This document shows, in pieces, positions 1-9,413 of a stretch of 64,000 bases of DNA. Both the position numbers and the translations under genes were made by a program. The DNA is from Paenibacillus albidus. Its GTDB lineage: Bacteria; Bacillota; Bacilli; Paenibacillales; Paenibacillaceae. The stretch covers positions 1 through 64,000 of the forward strand of contig NZ_BMKR01000003.1 in NCBI RefSeq assembly GCF_014644435.1. Reading direction: 5' to 3'. The notes below the pieces were generated by a model that saw only the letters and a list, made by a program, of their open reading frames with translations, did not search any database and was not told the DNA's origin. How positions within the stretch are numbered: the first letter of the stretch is position 1; each line of letters starts with the position of its first letter.

Positions 1-90
1 TGAGTTGTACTTTCCGTGTCCACCTCTTAGTCTAAATCACAGAAGCCGCTAAATGATCCATGGACCCTCGTTTTGAGCTAGAGATCATAC

Positions 91-160
91 AATAAGAGCA
101 CCTGTGTCCGTATAAAAGGATAACACCCTTCGTTACCTTAAATAAGATCCCCTGTGTCCG
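91..160 (+). repeat. Direct repeat, two 20-bp copies 50 bp apart
   Basis: Copies lie at 91-110 and 141-160. Both begin AATAAGA and end CCTGTGTCCG, and 18 of 20 positions are identical. A third, more diverged copy (16 of 20 against the second) lies in the intergenic region at 23741-23760 on the opposite strand. This suggests a dispersed intergenic repeat family rather than a local duplication. Confidence 0.6.
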
Positions 161-382
161 CTTACTTGCCCAGCCGGTCCCGGTGACGAATTGTTGCCGG
201 GCCTAAGTCAACCGCTGATTATGGATTTGAGCCGTAAAACCGACTTCTTTTTATATAAACCGGCAAAACCCCCTCCTATTTTTGTGCACCGAGGCTATGG
301 TCAAGGGTATTTCTCACAAAATTAATATAAGTTTATACGAGAGAAGCTCTCTTTTTACAGTAGTATGATACTATTTAGTAGA

Positions 383-397
383 TTACAAATATTGTAA
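383..397. promoter_or_regulatory. Inverted repeat TTACAA-ATA-TTGTAA before the surface protein gene
   Basis: The 6-bp arms are perfect complements with a 3-bp spacer. The site ends just before the ribosome binding site of the gene at 421, inside the probable transcript leader or over the transcription start. It could be a repressor site or a chance AT-rich palindrome. It does not fit the Fur, Zur or PerR consensus closely. Confidence 0.3.
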
Positions 398-420
398 CTG
401 AGAGGAGTAGATTTTAACTA

Positions 421-3400
421 ATGAGGTTATCTTCCAGATTGCGAAAGTGGTTGGTTTCAGGGTTAGCGGTCCTACTGGCTGCCGGCAATATATTCCCAGC
501 TGTACAGACTGCCCAGGCAGCGCCGGATAACAGCAAGGTGGTCATTTCTCAAGTCTACGGCGGCGGGGGGAACAGCGGAGCAGAATACAAAAATGATTTC
601 ATTGAATTATATAATCCTACGAATCAACCGGTAGACTTAACGGGCTGGAAGGTGCGTTATGCCAGTGCAACCGGTTCGTTCGGTGATAGCAATAATACCT
701 CTTTAACTGGCACCATTCAGCCTGGCGGCTATTTGCTGATTCAGCAAGTCGCAGGGGCTGGCGGCACCAAGGATCTGCCCCAGCCTGATCTGACAGGTTC
801 AATCGCCATGAGCGGTACTAATGGTAAAGTGGATCTTGTGAATAATGCAGGTCAAGTCATTGACCTCGTGGGCTATGGAACAGCAACGGGAGGCGAAGGT
901 TCTCCAGCCTCTGCTCTATCCGGTTCCACAGCAGCCATCCGCCTCGCCCTCTCCGGTGCGCCTGCGGGCAGCCGTGGCCTGGATACAGACAACAATGCTG
1001 CTGATTTCAGTGTGGGCGCACCTGATCCGCGCAACAGCAGCTACGGTCTCGCACCCGATACGGCCAGCCCGGTAACGGCAGCGCCGGCACCAAACGCCTG
1101 GCCTGCGGGCACTGAGGTAACCCTTAGCTCTCCTACCGTAAGCGCCTCCGTATATGCGGCGGTATATACCTCAGGCAATAACGGGACCTATGCTCCTTAT
1201 AGCAGCCCGATCCTGATTAATGGAGATACTACGATCCGCGCTTATGCCTCGGAGCCGAATCTGCCGGACAGTCCGGTATCTGAATTCTCCTATACAATCC
1301 TCTCCAAGACTGACATCGCAGCAGCACGGACTGCGCCCAAATCGCAGAATGTCGCTACCTCCGGGATTGTAACCCATATCGATGGGACCAAAACCTATAT
1401 CCAAGACGAGTCAGGCGCCATTGTATTGTACAACTTCCCGGCCTTCGCAAGTGCGGGTGACCGTGTAGACGTCAGCGGCGTTATGGATATCTACAGCAAC
1501 CTGCAAGAACTCAAACCTGTGACGGGGCTGGACTACAGCGTTATCGAACCCAATGCAGGCGTTCCAGCACCGAAGCCGTTGACAGCGGCAGACTTGTCTG
1601 CAGCAAATGGCGAGCAGCATGAAGCAGAACTCGTGACCTTGGAGAATGTAACCATCACCAGCAAAAATGGAAGTACGGTTACAGCAAGTCAAGGTGGTAC
1701 TACCTTTACGGTTTACTCCGGATCGGCCAAGCTTGCGGAAGGCAAGACTTTTGACCGGATCACTGGTGTCGTAGAGCAGTTCAATGCCAATTATCAATTG
1801 GTGCCGCTTAATGATAATGCACTGGTAGAAGAGACATTCTCTGTTACCGCAAGCCCGGCAGCAGGCCGCATCATTATCGGCAGCGAGGTCACTCTCTCCA
1901 GCCCTACTGTCGGCGCAGCCGTCCACTATACGCTGGATGGAACAGATCCTACTGCTGCAAGCACACTGTACACCACGCCAATCAAGGTGGATCAGGATGT
2001 TACGATCAAAGCGGTTGCCGTTGCGAACGGCGAGACGAGTAAGGTGTTCTCTTTTGCCTATGTAGCTTCTGAGGTTCCGCGCATTCATGATATTCAGGGC
2101 GAGTCACATACCTCTGATTTCGCCAGCCAAACCGTTACCGATGTGGAAGGCATCGTGACCCAATACGGTTACTACTTCAGCGACGGCAAATATAGAGGGT
2201 TCTTCATGCAAGACCCGCAACCGGATAATAATCCGAACACTTCCGAAGCGATTTATGTATTCAGCACCAATGAGGCTGAGAAGCCGGCCATTGGCGACCT
2301 GGTGTCTGTAACCGGGAAGGTGTCCGAATACAATGAGGGAAGCAGCAGCAACCTGACCTCTACCCAAATTACACCCACTTCGCTGAAAAAGCTGGCCTCC
2401 GGCCAAGCGCAACCAGAACCGGTTGTTCTCGGTAAAGGCGGACGGGTGATTCCTTCAAGCCTCATCGATAATGACGAAATGAAAGAATTCCAGCCTGAGG
2501 AAGATGCCATTGATTTCTATGAATCTTTGGAAGGCATGCTGGTGAAGCTGCCAACCCCTGCTATCCTTAGTCCTTACTGGACCAGCGGCAACGGCAACTC
2601 CCTTCTCTACAATATTCCGACCCGGGTGGACAATGATTTCCAAGACGTTATTACTCCAGCGGGCGGACTTGTGCTTAAAGGAGCGGGCAACCTGAATCCG
2701 CAGCGCCTCCTGATCGCTTACAGCAACCCAGGCATGGAAGTAGGAACCGGAGATACGTTTGCCGGGGATGTAACGGGCGTAATTGGCTACAACAACGGGA
2801 ATTTCAAAGTTATTCCCGCCAATGGCAGCCTGCCGTCCATTACCCCAAATCCAACCCAGCAAGAAACCACTACACTAACTGCCCAGGACAGCAAATTACT
2901 TATCGCTTCCTACAATATTGAGAATTACTATCCGGGTGTGGGCCCGGCCAAAACACAAAAACTCGCCGAGTCCATCACCGCGAACATGAAGAAACCTGAT
3001 ATTATCGGCGTCGTGGAAATGCAGGATGGCGATGGGGAAGCCGACAGCGGCACTGTGGAAGCGGACGCTTCCGCACTGATTACGGCGATTCAGAACGCCG
3101 GCGGCCCACTGTATAAGTATGTGGATATTGCGCCTGAGAACAAAAAGGACGGCGGAGCCCCTGGCGGCAATATCCGCGTAGGTTTCCTGTATAATCCGGC
3201 CAGAGTCCAGCTTGCTGACAGCGTAAACGGGGAAAAGGGATCGGCTACCCAAGCTGTCGCCTATGATGCTGCAAGCGGCAAATTGACTTATAATCCGGGG
3301 CGGATCGCGCCTGCGGACAGTGCCTTCGCCAGCTCACGCAAGCCGCTGGCGGCGCAATTTGAATTCCAGGGCGAGCAGATCATTGTGATCGCCAATCATT

Positions 3401-6400
3401 TTAATTCCAAGGGTGGCGACAACGGTCCGTTCGGCAAGACTCAGCCACCGGTGCTCTCCAGTGAGACCCAGCGGCACCAAATTGCCGCCATCGTGAATGC
3501 TTTTACCAAAGATATCTTAACCGCGAACCCGGACGCCAACATTGTGGCCCTGGGCGACCTGAATGACTTCCAGTTCACCGAAACGGCCACAATTCTCAAA
3601 GGCAACGAGCTGGACAACCTGATCGACAAGCTGCCTGTGAACGAGCAATACACCTATACGTATGACGGCAACTCCCAGGTACTGGATCATATCCTGGTCA
3701 GCAAAAACCTGAGTGCTGCCGCCCAGGTGGATGTGGTTCATCTGAATGCCGATTTCCCGGCTTCCAGAGGCCGTGTATCCGACCATGATGCCGTTATGGC
3801 GCAGATTGATTTCAAAGGGAATACACTGTTCCCGCTGACCGTTCTGCACACCAACGACACGCACGCCAACCTGGATACGACCAGTTCACCGAACAGCGTC
3901 CTGCGCCGCGTGACGGCGATTAAGGAAGCCAAAGCCAGCTCGACTAACCCGATTCTGGTGGATGCGGGCGATGTATTCTCAGGTACACTTTATTTCAACA
4001 AGTATCTGGGACAAGCCGATTTGGCCTTTATGAATCTCGTGGATTATGATGCGATGACCTTCGGCAACCATGAATTCGACAAGGATTCCACGGTACTGTC
4101 CAAGTTCATAGACAATGCCAAGTTCCCGTTCGTCTCGTCCAACGTTAACTTTTCGGCAGATGAGATTCTGAGCAGCAGGTTCAAGAACGAAATCGGCAAG
4201 CCGGGCGCAGATGCCACTATCTACCCTGCACTCATTATGGAAGTAGATGGCGAGCAGATCGGCCTCATCGGCCTGACCACGGAGGATACGGCCAATATCG
4301 CCTCACCGGGCGCAGTCACCTTCGACAATGCTGCTGCCAAAGCAAGCGCAACGGTCGCCATGCTGCAAGCCGAGAAGATCAACAAGATCATCGTGTTGTC
4401 CCACCTCGGGTATGACGAGGATGTGAAGCTGGCGAAAGCTGTCAGCGGCATTGATATCATCGTCGGCGGACACAGCCACACCAAGCTGGACCAGGCTGTA
4501 GTAGACCATACCGATGCCAATGCGCCTAAACTTATCGTACAGACCGGAGAAAAAGGCCAGTTCCTGGGCAAACTTCAGGTAATGTTCAGCGAAGACGGCG
4601 TCCTTGATTCCTGGAACAATGAGCTGATCTCGATTGATGCCAAAACAGGCAGCACTTACAATATTACTGAAGATCCGGAAGCCAAGGTCATTCTCGACCG
4701 CGACTATAAGCCGGGGATTCAAGAATTGTCCAATGCCGAGGTCGGCACCTCTAATGTAGTGCTGAACGGGGTACGGAATGATGTACGCACCAAAGAAACG
4801 AATCTGGGTAATCTGATTGCCGACGGTATGCTTGCCGCTGCCAAAGCTGCAGGCACCCACGCAGTCATCGCGCTGCAAAATGGCGGTGGTATCCGCGACT
4901 CCATCAATGCGGGGCCAATCACCCAAGGCGAAGTGCTGACGGTGCTGCCTTTTAACAATGACTTGGTAACTATCACGCTGACCGGCCAAGAAATCAAGGA
5001 AGCGCTGGAGAATGGTGTATCCAAACTCCCCGCCGCCGATGGACGGTTCCCGCATGTAGCCGGGATGCGTTTCTACTACGATTCCACGAAGCCGGTGAAT
5101 GAGCGGGTCCAACGGATCGAAGTGAAAAACGGCGGGACTTATGTGCCGCTGGATCTCAGTGCGAGCTATGAGGTGGCCACCAACGCTTTTACAGCCAAAG
5201 GCGGGGACTTCTATGCATCACTGGAGCAGGCGTACAAGGAAGGCCGCGTAAATCTGCTGTATTTGCCGGATTACGAGGTATTCACGAATTATATTCAATC
5301 GGTAGGAACGGTGACGGCCGACACGTCGGCGGTGGAAGGACGGATTGTCGATCTGAACGGCAGCCCGCTGCCGGAGGAAGACTTCTCCCTGCGCATTCTG
5401 CATACCAATGACACGCATAGCCATCTGGAGACCGTTGTGAAACGGATGACGGCGATCAAACAAGAAAGAACCGGCAACACCCTGCTGCTTGATGCAGGCG
5501 ATGTCTTCTCCGGCACCCTGTACTTTACCAAGTTCGAAGGTCTGGCCGACCTGAGCTTCATGAACTATATTGGCTATGACGCAATGACTTTCGGGAACCA
5601 TGAGTTCGATAAAGGATTACCTGCACTGCGGACCTTTGTTGATAAAGCGAACTTCCCGCTTGTCAGCTCAAACATTGATTTCACGAGCAAAGACAATGAA
5701 CTGAAGGAAATCTACAACGATACCGTGGGCGTCATCAAAAACGATGCTTCTGAACTCAAGGGCCAGATTTATCCGGCGGTTGTCAAAGAAGTATACGGTG
5801 AGCAAGTGGCCATCTTTGGCTTAACCACGGAAGATACAGTTGGACTGTCTTCCCCGGGTAGCAACATCACCTTTGAAGATTACAAGACCAGCGCAGAGCG
5901 CACGGTTGCCATGCTGCAAGCCCAAGGCATCAATAAGATCATCGCCTTGTCCCATCTGGGCTACACGGTGGATGCACAGCTGGCGGAGCAAGTGGCCGGA
6001 ATCGACGTGATCGTGGGCGGACACTCGCACACCAAGCTGAACCAGCCTGTAGTCAAGAATGCGGATGGCGAACGCACACTGATTGTACAGACAGGCGAAT
6101 ATGGACAACATCTCGGAGAGCTGGATGTCGCTTTTGACGACAAGGGCCTAATCACCTCTTATAATGGCCGGCTTCTGGATGTGAGTACATTCGCCGAAGA
6201 CCAAGAGGCCAAAGCCATGCTGGCCAAATATGACGAAGAACTGGCGGAAATCCGCAAGACGGTCGTCGGGAATACAGCGGTTGAGCTGAATGTAAACCGC
6301 ATGATCGACGGCAAATCCACCCGTGTGGTGCGTAAAGAAGAGACCAATCTGGGGAACCTGATTGCAGACGGCATCAACAGCAAGTCCAAAGAGCTGCTGG

Positions 6401-8280
6401 CAAAACTGCTGACCCCAGCTGACTCCTCGTCGATTCAGGGCTATGTAGCTATCCAGAACGGCGGCGGCATCCGTGCCGGGATTAATGCAGGCGAGATTAC
6501 ACTTGAAGAAGTGCTGACCGTGATGCCATTCTCCAACAGCCTTGTAGCGCTCAAAGTCACCGGCCAGGAGCTTATTGATTCCCTGGAGAACAGCGTAAGC
6601 GGACTGGAGAGTGATCAAGGCCGATTCGCTCAAGTATCGGGTATGAAATATACGTATGACTCGACCCGAAAAGCCGAGATCATCAATCCGACAACCAATG
6701 AGCTGCAGCAAAAAGGGGAGCGGATCGTCTCCGTGGAGATCCGGCAAGCGGACGGCTCCTATAAGCCGGTTGATCCGCAGGCTTACTACATTTTGTCTAC
6801 CAACTCTTTCATGGCCGGAGGCGGAGACTTCTACCGTTCACTGGCCAAAGCCAAAGCAGACGGACGATATTATGAGCTGTATCTGCCGGATTATGAAGTA
6901 TTCACCGCCTATCTTGAACAGGTTGGTACGGTTACTATGGGCACGGAAGGCCGTATTACCGACCTGAAGGGCGGATTGGTGACACCTACACCTGCACCAA
7001 CAACAGCACCTGGCGGCGGTGGGGGTGGAGCAGGTACAGGCATAACACCAACAGCCACACCTGCTGCAACAGCAACACCTGGTGCCTCAACGGCGCCAGC
7101 CGTTCCGGCACAAGTCACTACCCTTGCAGCTGAAGATTTGGCAGCCCGTCTGGCGGCTCTGCCGAGCGGCAGCACTGAGCTGGTCATTCCGGTCACAGCT
7201 TCAGCGGGCGGTGCACAAATCGTCCTGCCAGCCTCCGTGCTGATCCAGCAGGCCGCAGCGCAGCCAAATACCGTGCTGACCTTTACCACAGCGGGCACTT
7301 CCTATTCCTTGCCGCTGAGTGTGATCAATGTAACCGCGCTCTCTAACCAATTGGGAACCAACGATTTCACTATTACCGTATCTATGCTGCAAGCAGACAC
7401 AGCTATACTGAGCCGCTTGAAGGAGGCCCTGACCTCCCAGCAGGGAACCGTAACCCTTGCTGGACCGGTCATCGAATTCAGCGTCGAAGCCTCAGCGGGG
7501 AACAAGCGCATCCCAATGGACAGCTTCGGTGATACGTTCGTGAAACGGTCCATTTCAACCTCTACTGCGCTGAACACGCACAATGCTACAGGCGTTGTCT
7601 TCGATCCTGCTGCGGGCAAGTTGTCCTTTGTCCCTTCTGTGCTCAGCACCCGGGCGGATGGAACAACAACTGCCACGATTACACGCAACAGCAACAGTTA
7701 TTACACGGTCGTTCAATCGGCGAGAACGTTCACTGACCTGAGCGGACACTGGGCCAAGTCAACGGTTGAGCTACTGGCTTCCAAGCTGATCATCAGCGGA
7801 ACCAGTGTAACGGCATTCTCGCCTTCCCAGTCCGTTACCCGGGCCGAATTCGCAGCCCTGATTACACGCTCACTGGGACTGGCTACGGTAAGCGGAGGAA
7901 CATCCTTCAGCGATGTCAGCTCCGGCAAATGGTATGCGGGCGATATCCAGACAGCTGCCGCTGCCGGACTGCTCTCCGGGTACACAGATGGCACCTTCCG
8001 TCCGGACAGCCCGATCTCCCGTCAGGAGATGGCTTCCATCCTGGCCAAAGCCATGAAGTATACAGGCAAGAGCTTAAATGCTGACTTGGCCGGACTGGCC
8101 AAGTTCAGCGATGCGGCAAACCTGCCGGACTGGTCCAAGGCTGCAGTAGCCGAGATTGCCGCCGAAGGCATCATCCAGGGCACGCCGGATGGTTCATTTG
8201 CTCCGCAGAAGCAGGCCACCCGTGCGGAAGCCGCGACCATGCTGGAGAAAACCCTGCGGTCGCTTCAGTTCATTAACTAA
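421..8280 (+). CDS. Giant SLH-anchored surface nuclease / double 5'-nucleotidase
   Basis: Probably degrades extracellular nucleic acids and nucleotides at the cell surface, releasing nucleosides and phosphate; it resembles Bacillus YhcR/YfkN proteins. Order seen: signal peptide ending AQA near residue 33; lamin-tail-like domain (about 35-150); chitobiase-type beta repeat (about 215-292); OB-fold-like stretch (about 300-385); second chitobiase-type repeat (about 475-545); endonuclease/exonuclease/phosphatase domain (about 825-1135; SYNIENYYP, GDLND and SDHDA motifs); two 5'-nucleotidase modules (about 1138-1640 and 1655-2180), each with HTNDTH, DAGDVFSGT, GNHEFD, SHLG, GGHSHT and NGGGIR; a Pro/Thr/Gly linker near 2190-2230; an unrecognised domain; three SLH repeats (about 2434-2612; DGTFRP in the second). 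The two nucleotidase modules are clearly homologous, so an internal duplication is likely. Metal ligands look intact in both. Monocistronic, with a terminator just downstream. Domain order is sure; substrates are inferred. Confidence 0.9.
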   Translation: MRLSSRLRKWLVSGLAVLLAAGNIFPAVQTAQAAPDNSKVVISQVYGGGGNSGAEYKNDFIELYNPTNQPVDLTGWKVRYASATGSFGDSNNTSLTGTIQPGGYLLIQQVAGAGGTKDLPQPDLTGSIAMSGTNGKVDLVNNAGQVIDLVGYGTATGGEGSPASALSGSTAAIRLALSGAPAGSRGLDTDNNAADFSVGAPDPRNSSYGLAPDTASPVTAAPAPNAWPAGTEVTLSSPTVSASVYAAVYTSGNNGTYAPYSSPILINGDTTIRAYASEPNLPDSPVSEFSYTILSKTDIAAARTAPKSQNVATSGIVTHIDGTKTYIQDESGAIVLYNFPAFASAGDRVDVSGVMDIYSNLQELKPVTGLDYSVIEPNAGVPAPKPLTAADLSAANGEQHEAELVTLENVTITSKNGSTVTASQGGTTFTVYSGSAKLAEGKTFDRITGVVEQFNANYQLVPLNDNALVEETFSVTASPAAGRIIIGSEVTLSSPTVGAAVHYTLDGTDPTAASTLYTTPIKVDQDVTIKAVAVANGETSKVFSFAYVASEVPRIHDIQGESHTSDFASQTVTDVEGIVTQYGYYFSDGKYRGFFMQDPQPDNNPNTSEAIYVFSTNEAEKPAIGDLVSVTGKVSEYNEGSSSNLTSTQITPTSLKKLASGQAQPEPVVLGKGGRVIPSSLIDNDEMKEFQPEEDAIDFYESLEGMLVKLPTPAILSPYWTSGNGNSLLYNIPTRVDNDFQDVITPAGGLVLKGAGNLNPQRLLIAYSNPGMEVGTGDTFAGDVTGVIGYNNGNFKVIPANGSLPSITPNPTQQETTTLTAQDSKLLIASYNIENYYPGVGPAKTQKLAESITANMKKPDIIGVVEMQDGDGEADSGTVEADASALITAIQNAGGPLYKYVDIAPENKKDGGAPGGNIRVGFLYNPARVQLADSVNGEKGSATQAVAYDAASGKLTYNPGRIAPADSAFASSRKPLAAQFEFQGEQIIVIANHFNSKGGDNGPFGKTQPPVLSSETQRHQIAAIVNAFTKDILTANPDANIVALGDLNDFQFTETATILKGNELDNLIDKLPVNEQYTYTYDGNSQVLDHILVSKNLSAAAQVDVVHLNADFPASRGRVSDHDAVMAQIDFKGNTLFPLTVLHTNDTHANLDTTSSPNSVLRRVTAIKEAKASSTNPILVDAGDVFSGTLYFNKYLGQADLAFMNLVDYDAMTFGNHEFDKDSTVLSKFIDNAKFPFVSSNVNFSADEILSSRFKNEIGKPGADATIYPALIMEVDGEQIGLIGLTTEDTANIASPGAVTFDNAAAKASATVAMLQAEKINKIIVLSHLGYDEDVKLAKAVSGIDIIVGGHSHTKLDQAVVDHTDANAPKLIVQTGEKGQFLGKLQVMFSEDGVLDSWNNELISIDAKTGSTYNITEDPEAKVILDRDYKPGIQELSNAEVGTSNVVLNGVRNDVRTKETNLGNLIADGMLAAAKAAGTHAVIALQNGGGIRDSINAGPITQGEVLTVLPFNNDLVTITLTGQEIKEALENGVSKLPAADGRFPHVAGMRFYYDSTKPVNERVQRIEVKNGGTYVPLDLSASYEVATNAFTAKGGDFYASLEQAYKEGRVNLLYLPDYEVFTNYIQSVGTVTADTSAVEGRIVDLNGSPLPEEDFSLRILHTNDTHSHLETVVKRMTAIKQERTGNTLLLDAGDVFSGTLYFTKFEGLADLSFMNYIGYDAMTFGNHEFDKGLPALRTFVDKANFPLVSSNIDFTSKDNELKEIYNDTVGVIKNDASELKGQIYPAVVKEVYGEQVAIFGLTTEDTVGLSSPGSNITFEDYKTSAERTVAMLQAQGINKIIALSHLGYTVDAQLAEQVAGIDVIVGGHSHTKLNQPVVKNADGERTLIVQTGEYGQHLGELDVAFDDKGLITSYNGRLLDVSTFAEDQEAKAMLAKYDEELAEIRKTVVGNTAVELNVNRMIDGKSTRVVRKEETNLGNLIADGINSKSKELLAKLLTPADSSSIQGYVAIQNGGGIRAGINAGEITLEEVLTVMPFSNSLVALKVTGQELIDSLENSVSGLESDQGRFAQVSGMKYTYDSTRKAEIINPTTNELQQKGERIVSVEIRQADGSYKPVDPQAYYILSTNSFMAGGGDFYRSLAKAKADGRYYELYLPDYEVFTAYLEQVGTVTMGTEGRITDLKGGLVTPTPAPTTAPGGGGGGAGTGITPTATPAATATPGASTAPAVPAQVTTLAAEDLAARLAALPSGSTELVIPVTASAGGAQIVLPASVLIQQAAAQPNTVLTFTTAGTSYSLPLSVINVTALSNQLGTNDFTITVSMLQADTAILSRLKEALTSQQGTVTLAGPVIEFSVEASAGNKRIPMDSFGDTFVKRSISTSTALNTHNATGVVFDPAAGKLSFVPSVLSTRADGTTTATITRNSNSYYTVVQSARTFTDLSGHWAKSTVELLASKLIISGTSVTAFSPSQSVTRAEFAALITRSLGLATVSGGTSFSDVSSGKWYAGDIQTAAAAGLLSGYTDGTFRPDSPISRQEMASILAKAMKYTGKSLNADLAGLAKFSDAANLPDWSKAAVAEIAAEGIIQGTPDGSFAPQKQATRAEAATMLEKTLRSLQFIN

Positions 8281-8312
8281 GGCAGCTTGTTCTAACGCTG
8301 ACCGGATAAAGC

Positions 8313-8358
8313 AAAAGACGGTTCTCCAGGTGCTTGCACCCGGGGAACCGTCTTTTTT
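8313..8358 (+). terminator. Intrinsic terminator of the surface protein gene
   Basis: A long stem pairs AAAGACGGTTCTCC with GGGGAACCGTCTTT around a short loop and is followed by a run of T. It lies about 30 bases after the stop codon at 8280. Confidence 0.85.
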
Positions 8359-8397
8359 CCGCTGAATGGGCGTTGAACGGATCAAGGAAAATTTATG

Positions 8398-8426
8398 TTG
8401 AAACCCCCATTTGGTTCGCATATAAT
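8398..8426 (+). promoter_or_regulatory. Sigma-A promoter of the ArsR-MFS pair
   Basis: TTGAAA at 8398-8403 and a perfect TATAAT at 8421-8426 are separated by 17 bases. It drives the regulator gene at 8489 and probably the transporter gene behind it. Confidence 0.75.
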
Positions 8427-8440
8427 AAAACCAATAATAA

Positions 8441-8458
8441 GTTCTATAAATATAGAAC
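8441..8458. promoter_or_regulatory. Operator-like inverted repeat of the ArsR-type regulator
   Basis: GTTCTATA and TATAGAAC form perfect 8-bp arms around AA. The repeat starts 15 bases after the -10 box, so a bound protein would cover the transcription start. Autoregulation by the ArsR-type protein encoded directly downstream is the simplest reading. Confidence 0.65.
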
Positions 8459-8488
8459 AATAAAGAATGGAAGGAAACGTGCAACTGT

Positions 8489-9394
8489 ATGGACTACAAA
8501 GTTGAAGTGGATTTTGCACCCATTTATGAATGTGTAAGCAGCCTGACCGCTTTTATGGGCAAACAAACACATAACGCCCTGGATGCCGGGAAACTGTGGG
8601 TTCGTGAGGTTCAGGACCTCTTCGCACCAGCTAAACTTCAACAGATGCGGGAGATCATGAAGGCTACAGACGACTTCAGCCTCGCTCCTTATATCTGGAG
8701 CTGTCCGGGAGACCGTTCGGTGAATGGCTTTCTTGATTGGATTGAAGGTCTCTCCACAGGCCAGCTGTATGACATTGCCGCCCGCTTGAAGCTGTCGGTG
8801 CCTTCTAATCTCCCGGAACTGCGCAGCAAGACATCCGAAGCGCTGCGGGAATGGGATGCCCAGTATTTCGGGCAGATCGATCCGGCTATTCTAGAAGGCC
8901 TCGGCCGGGAAGCCGAAGCCAGACGTTCCAGCTTAAACGGGACCAATGACAAAGAAGTCTATGAGCAGGCCACAGAGGGGATGCGTTTATATCCTAACGA
9001 TCTGCTGAAGCAAGTGATCCTCATCCCTCAATATCACGCCCGTCCCTTTGTCACTTCAGCGATCTTTGACGAGATCATCTTCACCAGCTATTCTTGCGAC
9101 ATCCTCCCGCCGGAACCGGGCCGACCCGCGCCCGGGCTGCTGCGACTAACGCGCGCACTGTCCGATGAGAACAGACTGTACATCCTTCGCCTGCTGGCCG
9201 GCAGACAGTTGACTTTTACCGAAATCGTCCGCGAGGTCGGGCTGTCCAAAAGCACGGTGCATTACCATCTCATCGCCTTGCGGGCCGCCGGACTGGTCAT
9301 CGTTCATTATGATCATAAAAACACAGGATACAGCCTGCGTCTGGAGGCTCTGAACGATCTGCCACACCAGATTGGAGCTTATATTGAAGGCTGA
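8489..9394 (+). CDS. ArsR-family winged-helix transcriptional regulator
   Basis: Predicted 301-residue DNA-binding regulator, far longer than the roughly 100 residues of a plain ArsR repressor. The first 210 residues have no motif I recognise and may be a sensing or dimerisation domain. The winged helix is C-terminal (about 220-290): RALSDENRLYILRLL is a typical ArsR helix and GLSKSTVHYHLIALRAAGLV is the recognition-helix region. No Cys/His metal-site pattern is evident. It precedes the MFS gene with 19 bases between stop and start, so it probably controls that transporter. A promoter and a palindromic operator sit directly upstream. The ligand is unknown. Confidence 0.8.
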   Translation: MDYKVEVDFAPIYECVSSLTAFMGKQTHNALDAGKLWVREVQDLFAPAKLQQMREIMKATDDFSLAPYIWSCPGDRSVNGFLDWIEGLSTGQLYDIAARLKLSVPSNLPELRSKTSEALREWDAQYFGQIDPAILEGLGREAEARRSSLNGTNDKEVYEQATEGMRLYPNDLLKQVILIPQYHARPFVTSAIFDEIIFTSYSCDILPPEPGRPAPGLLRLTRALSDENRLYILRLLAGRQLTFTEIVREVGLSKSTVHYHLIALRAAGLVIVHYDHKNTGYSLRLEALNDLPHQIGAYIEG

Positions 9395-9413
9395 CACATA
9401 CGGAGGAAATCTC

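Larger units (their letters stand above)
1..420. other. Gene-free region upstream of the giant surface protein
   Basis: No convincing gene is seen. The left part holds short dispersed repeats, given as a separate entry. The right part is AT-rich and leads into the gene at 421. A GAGAGGAG Shine-Dalgarno site lies about 15 bases before that start codon. No clear -35/-10 pair was identified. Confidence 0.6.

Noticed and set aside
617..8240. Many reading frames on the minus strand inside the giant surface protein gene
   Set aside because: They lie antisense to a continuous gene with clear domains, lack family motifs and ribosome binding sites, and arise from GC-biased codon use.
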